Notes under the pieces: model-generated
What the model was told of the DNA's origin: nothing
The model's input: only the letters and a program-made list of their open reading frames with translations
Database searches by the model: none
Translations under genes and position numbers: made by a program
Shown: positions 28,201-40,200 of the stretch, in pieces
How the letters are laid out: every line of letters starts with the position of its first letter
Numbering within the stretch: position 1 is the stretch's first letter
Source: Chelonoidis abingdonii
Lineage: Eukaryota; Chordata; Testudines; Testudinidae
Direction of reading: 5' to 3'
NCBI RefSeq assembly: GCF_003597395.2
Contig: NC_133778.1
Coordinates: 11,270,546 to 11,334,545, forward strand
Length of the DNA: 64,000 nt

Positions 28201-31200
28201 GGCATGTAAACTGTTCCTTGGATTGTGCAGCCGAATGACACTAGCCAGTATCTTTGGTCCCAGACACAACCCTAGTAACCTCCTTCTTGCAGTGTCCAGT
28301 TATGCCCTCTGGACACTGCAAGCTTATATGAGTTCATCAGTTTAATAAAGAAATAGATATGTACTAGGCTTGTTATCCCATAGGGAGTCTCTGACACGCT
28401 TCAAACCAAACACACTCTTCAGGCAGCATAAACAAATGGATTTATTAACTACAAAGATAGATTTTAAGTGATTATTAGTCAAAGCATAACAAGTCAGATT
28501 TGGTCAAATAAAATAAAAACAAAATGCATTCTAAGCCCATCTTAATACTTTCAGTGTCCTTGCAAACTTAGATGCTTCTCACCACAGGCTGGCTGGTTGC
28601 CCTTCAGTTGCTTGGTGGTGATGTCTGTAGATGGAGGTGGAAGAGAGAGGAAGAGCATGGCAAATGTCTCTCCCTTTTATCATGTCCTTTCTTACCTCTT
28701 GGCTTTGCTCCCTCCTCCCCCCGCCCCGAGTCAGGTGAGCGTTAACTCATCGCAGTCCAAAACTGACTCACTCCAGAGTCCAACAAATCCTTTGTTGTTG
28801 CCTAGGCCAATGTCCTTTGTTCCTCTGAGGCTGGGCTGGGTTTGTCCCATATATGCCCTGATGAGGTGTGAACTGCCCCTCTGCTTCTCGAGAGTTTTTG
28901 CCTGGGCTTGCTTTAATCCATGAGGGCACATTTTCAACCTCATAACTATATGCATGACATTACAACCTATAACATTATTATAACAACGATTACTATAATA
29001 TTAGCCTAACAACAATAGTCAGTGAATCATGAGCCTTCCGAAGACACCTGACATGAGAAATTATGCATTGGATACCACGCAATCATTTTACAAGGATAAA
29101 CATGAGGGTTCTGGAGTTTTCCCTGAGGTACAGAATGTCACATCCTAAATATGAGCTTTAAGTTACTTGATATTACTTCAAGTCTCAGTATTTGTTATTT
29201 GTTATAAGCAATTCCAGTTTCGACACAGTTCTAGTGTGCAGTTCTGCTATATATGCCTCTTTCCCAGGTGCTGCAAGAGCAATAGAGAAGATGAGATTGT
29301 AACCCTCCTCTCAGCAATGACGGGGAAAGACAGATGAGATTCCATTGCACTGAGCTGTCAGGATTAACTGCCTGTTACACCAAGTGGTGCAGTATGAATG
29401 ATGTATGAACCAGAATGAGTCTTGATAAACAGACTGGCACAGGAGTAAGGAGTTTTGGATTCTGATCACCTTGAGCCAGATCTCAGCTGGTGTAAATCAG
29501 CATAACTCAGCTGACTTCAATACAGCCAAACCATTTTATACCAGCTGAGGATCTGGTCTCTGGGTGTGACAGTTATGATAAGAAATGGAATCCTGGGATT
29601 GTGATCTCTCAGAAATTATTATAGGGACCAGAGGCAGCAGCCAAGCTGGGTAAAAGCATGTGTGAAAAGCTACTTTCAATGTATTTTAAAGCAGTGAGGG
29701 ATGTTCAGTGTGGGATGTTGGCTTGGACAATCATTCTACAGAGGACAGTATAACTGACTCCACTCGGACCAACCAAAAGGTTTGAATGGGGTTAGGCAGG
29801 GGTGATGTCCCTAGCCTCCGTTTGTCAGAAGCTGGGAATGGGTGACAGGGCATGATGGATCACTTGATGTTTACCTGTTCTGTTCATTACCTCTGGGGCA
29901 CTTGGCATTGGCCACTGTCAGAAGATAGGATACTGGGCTAGATGGACCATTGGTTTGACCCAGTATGGCCGTTCTTAATGCAGAGCATTTTGTACTAAAA
30001 GCATGAGTTTGTACCACTTGAGCTAAAAAACAAGCTGCAATCTGTAGGACATTTGTTAACTTCATATGTTGATCAGAGAGAGAGAGAGTTGTATTCTAAA
30101 TGAAGGTTACAATAAGATAATTCACATGCAAATACTCTGCCTCCTTCTTGTGACTGTGAAGTGGTCAGGAATAGCTCAGACAAAATGTCAATTATTTACA
30201 GCAAAAATATGGATTTTTAATGTTAAATCATTATGTACTCTGATAAACTATTTCCTGGAGCACTTAGTATTGAGTTGTATGCTGCTTTTCTCGAATTCTT
30301 GCTGCCAGGAAAACAACTCACCTTCACAATTCTCTTTCCTCCACCTGGAAAGTTCAGGAGATGCCATTTCATTTAATTATTAAAATACTCAGGAGCTGTG
30401 GAATGATGCTGCAACAGAAGCTGTTATAAAGTCAACATTCATCAACTGCTACCACTCAGTTACCATTTTACAGGCAAAGTTGTGGCAATCTCATGTCATT
30501 CTACCATAACATTTGGAAACTGCTGAAATTTGGAGACCTGGTTGACATTCTTTTTAGTTGAAAAATGCAGTTTTATCGAAATCAAAACATTTCATAAAAA
30601 TGGGTTGATTTTTATGACATCTTTGAGTTTTCAACTAAAACAATTCAGAACAAAATTAATTTTTTATTTTGTTTGAAATAGTTTCGTTTGAGACTTTTTG
30701 CAGAAATAGTATTGGCTTTTTTCATCAGAAAGGGAACATTCATTGAAGTTAATCTACTGTGGAAAAACAATCTGTTAATAATCTTGTTTTCAAATACAGT
30801 AGGTTCAATTTACTACCACTACTACTTCCTTTTGACTGGAAGGAAAGTCTGCTGGCTAAAGCATATGAATGGGGGTCATGAAACATGGGTTCTAATGCTG
30901 GTTCTCTCACAGTCTGACACTGGGCAAGACACTCAGGCCACAGTTTTCAAATGTGGATGTCAGGTTAGGCACCTGAATCCATAAGTAGACAGGGAAATAA
31001 ACAGCCTGATTTTCAGAAATGGTAACCATCTGCTGACTTTATTGACTTACTTCATTCGGAGTCATGAATTCCCAGCACTTTGGATTTAGGTGACTAACTT
31101 TAGGCACACAGTTTTGAAAATGTTGGCCTTAATCTCTCTGTGTGGCAGTTTCCCCAGCTGTAAAATCCGACTAATAATACTTACTTACATGACAGCAGGG

Positions 31201-34200
31201 TAAAAAGGGTTAATTCATTAATATTTTTAAACTGTTTGGAGTTTCTTGGCTGGAAGATCCTATGTACATGCAAAATACCCTTTTTCTAATATTAATTATA
31301 CTCTACATTTAAAAACATGAGCATGGTTTTCCTCTGCAGAGAGTATTAATTTGAAAAGTATATTCAGCATAAATCCCTAATCTAGCACATTTTCTGTTCA
31401 GCTAAATCCTGCATTTGCCTTTTACAGGTTCTTAAGCAGTGTGACCTACTCTCTTCCATTTGCTCTGATGGCTGCCTGGTCACTGTTTATAGCTGCTTTT
31501 GTGAAAAAGCTTGTTCAAGAGAAAGATCTAAGGCTTTATGAGGTACATTAATGAAATTATGACTAGATTTTCTATCAAGAATGTAGCAGATAGATGATGT
31601 GACATTGACTGGAGTGGCACAAGTGTTGAAAGCCCTGTTGTCACTGTATAAAATGCACGTTAAACATGTAAATGTATGGACTCAGTGACATGAATTAATC
31701 ATAGTTGAAGGGAAATCACTTACTTTGTTAAAATGAGAACTGGGGGCTGACTAGCGTTTTGGCAAATAAACCAACTCTTCTGCTGTGTGTTTCCATTTGG
31801 GTGGGTGGGGATGACAAGTTGTTGATGTGTTATTAGTGGTTTTATGCAGTGAGGGATGGGGGACAGCTATGTGAAATGTTCAACTCCAGCTTAAAACCAA
31901 CTGACACACAGCCAGGGTTCAGGTTTCAGACCTTATGTTTCTGAACTTGCTGCAATGGTTTGCTGGAACTGCTCTGTTTCTGTAAACTGTCTTGCAAAGC
32001 TTTTGTCATCTTGATTCTTCAGGAAAGGTCACTCAGGGCAATCTAGTCATATAAATCTCATGGCTTGTCTCTTGTGTCCCTGATTGGACCCATAACCCAT
32101 GCGACGAGGAGGGTTTGGCAAACTCAGCAGACCCAATGTTCCCTGGGTATCTAAAAGAGAGGCTGAAACTGGGGCAGGCCCCCAGCCAGTAGAATGCCCC
32201 GGGCGTTGTATTTTATGTCATCTCTAGCGAAAGGGAGTTCTTCGCTCATTGCCCCTACCAGAAGGAAAATAAGGCATTGAAAGCAAAGTGACACTCTTTT
32301 CCCTACCATAATTTAATTGGATTTTCAAAGTGAACATGTATGACAGCCTTAAGAGCCAAAGGGCTTTTGCAAGTCTAACCCTCAGCAATCAACAAGAACT
32401 CAGACAGATCTGTTCCTGTTACCATTCCCATGGAAACAGCTGCTGGATCACCAAAAAATGTCACTAATGGACACTTACAAACTTTGAAGGAAATTTAATG
32501 AGCTTTTTTTAAAAAAAAACAACCCAAACCAATTAATTGATTGATCTAATTGATCGCAGCTTATTCTGATGCCATTTTTCACAGGAACCAAAGTAGCAGC
32601 AGGCTTGTTAGACATGTAACCAATCACATCAGTTCTAGAAGAGAGCTGTGAATGTGGTTTCTCTTGCAGCACATAATATTCTTAGGCTCCCAAGACCGAG
32701 AGGGCCAGATTCACAGCTTATGTAAATGAGCCTTTGTTGCAGCTGTGTCTATTTACACCAGGAGGCTCGGGATTTCTAGTGTTAGGTAAGTGGGAAATGG
32801 GGAAATTGACTTTTTCTTTTACAATGAGATCATTGGTTGAGATTTTAAAAGTGCCTTTGCAGTGAAACCACTCACTAGTCTTTAAAAATATACCCAAAAT
32901 GTTTTAGAAAAGCAACAAATACGGTTATACTAGAGGCAAATGTTAGTATGTGCGTTCGATTTTGGGGGCCATATACACCTTCTGGGACATGGCACTCTTG
33001 TATTGGACTGTTCTGCAAACACAGGATGGTCTGAAGATGCAAATTTGCTAGGCTACCCTGGTTTATAAGTAGAGCCTATGCCAAAATCAGAGCAGACATG
33101 CTCTTATTCCGTGCACTATCCAGAGTGTGAGAAGAAAATGCTGAAGTATTTCAGTGCCAAGTATATAATTAGAAATATCTCATAATAAACAGCTGTCTGT
33201 TTTCTGCCTTCCTTTCCACAGTACATGAAGATGATGGGTGTTAACTCCAGCAGCCATTTCATTGCCTGGTTCATTGAAAGCACCACCTTTCTTCTAATCA
33301 CAATCACGTTTCTCATCATTATACTGAAAGTTGGCAACATCCTGCCCAAAATCAATGTTGTGATCCTGTTCCTGTACCTCATGGACTACAGCCTCTCCAT
33401 CATAGCCATGTGCTACCTCATCAGTGTCTTCTTCAACAACACCAACATTGCAGCCTTGGTTGGCAGCCTTATCTATAGCCTCACCTTTTCTCCCTTCATT
33501 GTGCTGCTGGTAATTGAGAATCATTTGAGCTTCTCAGTGAAGAGTCTGCTGGTAAGTTGTTTTTTTTTTTTCTCATTAAAATAAAGGGGCAGGAGTGTTT
33601 GGTAGCAGACATTTGCTTCTGGGGCTCCCGAGGGTTGCAAATGAATGTGAGCCAGGTGGCTTCATTCTACACTCTGTTTATGGACATCACCAAGCCACTG
33701 CAGAATATGACACAAAGTAGATTTCTCGATGACTGGCAGGTTCTGATCGAGAGCTGCCCACGGCTAGAATAGAAAGGCTGTTAAGGATAGAAATGAGGGG
33801 CTCTGGCAGAGCTTTAGGGGAAGGTTGCTGACTTCATTACACCTGGTGCTGCCAATTCTTTAATTGCACAAACCTTCAATTCCCCTTAACTTAGTAATGA
33901 AAACAGAACTCAAGAATTATAACGTAATGCTTGCGCCAAAGGAGAAAAAACAGGATGATCAGATATCAGTCCCTTTCTTAACTGAGATATGGAATGAAAG
34001 GACGTAGCAGGAGGGGCAAAACATCTCACTGACTAACCCATCTCTGTCCTGCAATGGAAACCTCGGATCCTGCACTCCATTCAGATTCTACAGTGTAAAG
34101 CAGTTACACCCAAATCTTCAAATGCATTTAGGCTCCCAACATCCACTGATCCCAATTCAGATTGGGAGCCTAAATACCTCTGAAGATCTGGGCCTTAGTG

Positions 34201-37200
34201 TCATTGTGGCATTCAGGAGTACCTTTCTCATTGCCTGGACTGTATAAAGTACAAGGCATTAGTCTCATAAGTAAAAACCTCGTCCTGGAGAAAAACATTT
34301 CTCTGGAATCATAGATGTTTAGGTTCCAAAAGCCAAATTCATTGCTTGCATAAGCAAATATAAATCCACAGAATTCAGTGGATTAGTTTTGCCCCATGCT
34401 TCAAGTAATTCTGACTGCCTGATTAACTTGCAAAGTTGCAATTTTTCAAAAAAAATGTATTAACCAAAATCCTCTATTTCTTAAGATATCTAACTATCTG
34501 CTTGCTTAAGATATCTAACTATCTGCTTGCTTAAGATATCTAACTATCTGATTTTTGTGTTTAAATGCATGTTTTTGCACAAAGAAGCAACTGCATGTGC
34601 AAAATCATAGAGGCAATTTTAGAGACCACCACTGAAAATTTTGTCAATGATGTGTTTGATCCAGTGCTCACTGAAGTCAGGGGAAAGATTTGCATCCACA
34701 TCTCTGGCCACTGGATCAGGCCCAGTGAAGGTTTTTTTGGGAATTCTTCAGTAATTTTGTTTTACAATTTGTTCCACAGAGCCTGTTGTCCCCGACTGCA
34801 TTCAGTTATGCAAGTCAGTACATTGCTCGTTATGAGGAACAGGGCATAGGTATGTAGGGCATATATAAAACTAAGTTTTGCTCCTTCATGACTGTGATAC
34901 TTCATCAACATATTTCACAATATATTCTTTATATCTTTACTTCAGGCCTGCAATGGGACAATATGTATAGCTCACCAATGTCTGGCGACAATACTTCTTT
35001 TGGCTGGATGTGCTGGCTAATTCTGATAGACTCTTTCATCTATTTCATCCTGGGCTGGTACATTAGGAATGTTTTCCCAGGTAAGAATGCAAAGTATTAC
35101 AAGCGACTGCCACACAGTCTCTCTTGAAAGTTATAAATCAGCCCTGGCAGATTCCAGAATTCATTGGAGTGGGTAGATCTGTACTCGGTGGTACCCTACA
35201 CTTGTGGATCACGTAGGTGTGATTTGCTTTTTAATTTTATGTGACACAAAGTCATAACTTAGGAGGTGTCCCTGGGTTCCAGTTGTGACTGAGGGGAGTA
35301 ATGAAACTGTGACAGGGTGACACAGCCTAGAAAGGGTTAGGGGGTCTCTGCCGGTCACATGGCTAGGTGGGCTATATAGGAAGCTGGGCTGGGGAAGGCT
35401 GTGTACTCTTTCCCCTGGCTGATGGAAGCAAGGGAAAAGCCTTTGGGGACATCGCCAGCATTTGTCAGTGGAGTTGTTTTATTTTGTGTCCTACGTGTCT
35501 TTTCATTTCATGCAATAACTCATACTCTGAGGCAAGGGGCTTTAAAGGACTTGAGTGTGGTGTTTGTTTTCCTTCCCTGGCTGGTGAAATGATCTATCAG
35601 TGCACAGACACCTACAGTGGGCCTGGGCAGAAAAGTAAAGGGCTCCTTCATCTGACTATGAAATTACCGAGGATAATATATTACCCAATACTTCCTACTA
35701 TGCAATCAGAGAAAAATCCGCTATAGAAGTTACCAATAGTACACGGGTGCATCAAGGCAAAAATAAACTCCTTCAGACTTTATTTTTGCTATTCGTCAGT
35801 GCGCGGTCGCAGCTAGTACTTTCTGTAAGATGCCCACGAGCAAATACTTTAATTTGTTTCTTTCCTTCTTTTGTTTATGGTTGCAGGAAAATATGGCATG
35901 GCTGCCCCATGGTATTTCCCATTGCTCCCATCCTACTGGGCCGAACGCTACGGTTACATACCATTATGGAATGAGAAAAGATGCAGTCTCCTCTTCACCA
36001 AACTCTTGCTAAGGAAAGAGGCTGCATTCACCAACAAGATGTGTACGTACATCCTAGAATTGTTAATGATGGTAATCCAAGCAAGACCTATATGAAGCTA
36101 GGTTTACAAAGGGGGATGCTATGTTGTGTGTAGGCAATGTTTGTCCAGAGGACACGCTTAACAAGTCCATTCCTGTAGTAGAGATAGTGCTGGTTGCCAA
36201 ACTGGTAGCCCAGTTTTTAAATGTAAGGGATATCTCTGAAACCCTGTGGCAGCTCCAGGCTTCAGTGCTCCAAGCACATGCCTGGGGCAGCACGCCATGG
36301 GGGGTGGCCTGCTGGTCGCCGTGAGGGCGGCAGTCAGGATGCCTTCAGCGGCTTGCCTGCAGGAGGTCGCCAGTCCTGCGGATTCGGTGGCAATTCGGCG
36401 GTGGGTATGTCGAAGCTGTGGGACCAGCAGACCTCCCGCAGGCAAGCCACCGAAGGCTGCTTGACTGCCGTGCTTGGGGCGGCAAAAAAGCTAGTGCCGT
36501 CCCTTCCGAAACCTTTCCTTATCTAGAACCAGAATGACCTTGTTAAATACATCCGCTCTACCATGTCTGGGTGCAGACTGAACACTGGCACATACAATCT
36601 TAGAAGTGTGCAGTTACCTAGCTTGGGCATGCAAATGCAGGTTTGCCTTTGGCAAAAGGGGTGCGTGTATTTAAAAGCTTGCAGGTTTATCTAAGATACA
36701 GAAATATGGGTTGCTTGGTATTTTTAGCATGCCCTATGCTTGTTTTAGGGAATACCTTAAATTCTGCAAAGTTGAGCTAATATTATTTAGTTAACTACAG
36801 GCCTAATGAAAAACCACTTCCCTTGGCTTCAGTGGGTGATGGATCCAATCCCACAACTGCTCTCAACTCATAGTGCTTACTGCCTTGAGAAATCATATGA
36901 AAACCAGTGGGACTCTTCTCGCTCTTCTTTGTAGCAAGTGTTTTCAGGATCAGGACCTAAGATGCTATGTCAGATGAGGGATTAAGGGTGGCAGGACATA
37001 ATTCCATATCTGTTTCTTTTAATCAGTTTGTAACATAAACTCCTTTAGTTTGTCTTCTTCAGAAGCATCTGAGCTCAGAGCCAGGATCAGCTGAGTTTTA
37101 GTCCTCGTTCTTACTCTCCCTGGGGCCTAGGGCAAGTCACTTCACCTCCTTGTAAGGCTGCGTCTACACTAAAGACCTTACAACAGCACAGCTGTATCGC

Positions 37201-40200
37201 TGCAGCTGCGCCAGTGTCTGGCCTCCCATGTAGCCGCTCTATGCCAATGGCAGAGAGCTTCATTAATTCAATATATAATTGAATTAAACCACCTCCAATG
37301 AGTGGCGGTAGCTATATTGGTGGGAAAGCGTCTCCCACCGACACAGCTCTGTGCACATAGGTGCTCCTGTTGGTGAAACTTACGTTAGCCAGGGATGTTT
37401 TTTTCACACCCAGACCGAGAAAAGTTTTACCAACCAAAGTGCTAATGTAAACGCAGCCTCAGTTTCCTTGTGTGTAAAATATGGTTAACACTGTAACCCT
37501 TCCCTATCTTCCTGACAGGGGTGTTGAACAAACTGTTTGATTAGTGAAGATGGGTTAAACACTTCATGCTTATATAATGCTTCTCGTGTTCATAGGGTGC
37601 TTATTATTTCAAATAATGGCTTTTTATAAGAGGAACAGGAATAGCAGCAGCTAAAATAATGAGAGTAAAATGCAGACAGTTAAATTAACATCATTATTAC
37701 TACTAATGATAATAATTAATTTTTACAAAGAAGTGCCTAGAGACCCCAACCATGATTGAGCCCCCACCCCCAGCGAGGCCGAATGAGAGACAGGCCTTGT
37801 CCTAAGGACCTCACCCTTCAAACAGACAAGAAAACAAAGGGGGTAGGGGGAAGCAGAGGCACAGCAAGTGGAAATGTCTTGAGCAAGGTCATGCACAGAT
37901 CGGTCATCAAACCATGAATAGAGCCCAGGGATCTTGTCTCCCAGTTAAGTGCCCTACCACTCGATACACCCTCCCTCCTCAGACTGATGTGTATTTATTG
38001 AGCATTATTTGCGTTAGGTGGCATGGGAGGCATGGGCAGGGGGCTACTTATGACCGGATTCATTTGTACTGGTATGTGTTGTTATAAGCTGTAGAGAGGC
38101 AAGGTGGGTGAGGTAATATCTTTTGTTGGAACAACTTCTGGTGGTGAGAAAGAGACTGTTTTGAGCCTCACAGAGCTCTTTTTTGGGTCTGGGAAGTGTA
38201 ATCCAAATGTCACAGCTAAACACAAGGTGGAACAAATTGTTTAACATAAATAGTTAACACACATTTCCAGGGGCCATTCAAGGTGAAATGGCCCATTGGC
38301 AACCCTCCAGTCACAGGGAGGAAAGGAAAGGGTGTGAGGGAAATGCAGCTTGCTGGGAGTTGAGGCGGGGTGTGGATTATAGATTGTTGTAATAAGCCAT
38401 AAATCCACTAGTGGCTCTGTTCAGCCCGTGGATTTTAGTGTCTAGCAAAGTTAAGAATGTAGACACCCAGGCTCGTCCTTTGAAGGTGCTGTGCAGGTTT
38501 CCTTTGAGGACGAAGACTGAGAGGTTCGTATGGAGTGATCATTTTGTGAGAAATGTTCAGCCCAGGTGACAGGGTGCTTTTATCTTTTATCATTTTCCTG
38601 TGAGAGTTCATTGGAGAGTGCAGTGATTGTCTGGTTTCACCCACATCGTTGGTGTTGGGGCATTTAGTGCACTGGATGAGGTACACCACACACTGTGATA
38701 GGCACATGTAGGACCCATGGACTTTGAAAGGTGAGTTGCGGGAGGCTATTGATCATTGTAGCAGTGGAGCTGTGTCTGCAGGTTTTGTATCTGTTGTTCT
38801 GACAGGGTCTGGTGCTGCTTTGAGTTGCTGTGTCCTGGTCTGTGGGGAGCTTGCTTCTGATGATGAGTTTTTGAGAGGCTCGGGGTCGTTTGAAGGCCAG
38901 AAGAGGGGGTTCAGGAAAGATGTCTTTTAAGTTGTGGTCACCGGGATTGTCTGGGTTCCAGTATGGGGTGATAGGACCAAACGTGGCTACAACACCGCAC
39001 ACTATAATGGATGTTTTAAGCTGTAGGAAGTTAGAGGGAGAAATATTGGAAAGTTCAAAAATGATGCAAATACCAAGAAATGTTCTCAAGTTTTCAGCTG
39101 ACAAGAATATACTTCTTTTTATTGTTCTTTATAAAAAGCCCTATACCTTTTCTCGATAAAAAGGTCCATAGCCTCATATATAAAGTCATCAGTTATCTCT
39201 TCTGATTCTTTTTTTAGATGTCAAAAGCGCCCTTCCTCCTAACCTCGAGCCTGAACCCCCCAATCTCACTGTGGGAGTCTCTCTTCATGGAATAACAAAG
39301 ACCTATGGCTCCAAAGCTGCAGTTGAGAACCTCAGCCTGAACTTCTATGAAGAAAACATCACCTCCTTGCTGGGACACAATGGAGCTGGAAAAACGACGA
39401 CAATGTATGTCTCTTTTATAGTGTGGTTATTTGATTCTGCATCAAATGGGTCTGTTCACTAGTGCGGGTGAGTGAAAGAACAAATGGGAGTTCTCAGTGT
39501 TATAAGGGCTGGATAAGATGTCTTCTTTGATTTGGTCTTTCTGTAATTATCTTATATTGGTGTACCTTGCTCTTTGTCCGTCCCCTCTGTTATGGACAGG
39601 GTGTCTTTCTACTTTGGAGTCTGACACTACTGGTTAAGAACATTTTAACAGGGGAAAGTGATCTCTCCTGATATTGAGAAAACAGAATGAAAAGCCATAA
39701 TAGTCATTAGATGTTTCCTAACCTAATGGAATTCCTATAATATTACACAGCACAGCAGTGGCTGCAAGTTCATTGGCATTTTGGTGCCCACAGCAACTTG
39801 CTCCCGAAAGCAGTGGTTGATTGGCTCATATCCCAGGCTGCCGCAGTATTGGGAAGAAGCTTAATGGCTGCATATTCAAATGAAAAGCAAATGAGTCTGC
39901 TGGGCTGGGAGGAGCAATGGGATGATCTATTGGCCTTTCAGTTCTGCCAGGTTTGCATGTTTTCATTATTAGGATTTTTAAATAACGAATATGAAAACAG
40001 ACCTGTAGGACTAGATTCCCCCTGCATCCAAGCTGTGCTCAGCACTGTGATGGGATGATGTGCCCCCCAGGGAACTGTTTACACCTCTGGAGCTGTGAGC
40101 TGGTCTGTGGAGAATCCAGGCATAAGCAAAAGCAGCAGGGTTTAGAGCAGCCTGAGGAACCATACATCACAACAAGAGTAATGTAGCACAATGGAACCCC

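Noticed and set aside
34481..34550. Short CRISPR-like array
   Set aside because: Units are contiguous without spacers, in a vertebrate intron; it is a simple 25-bp tandem repeat.
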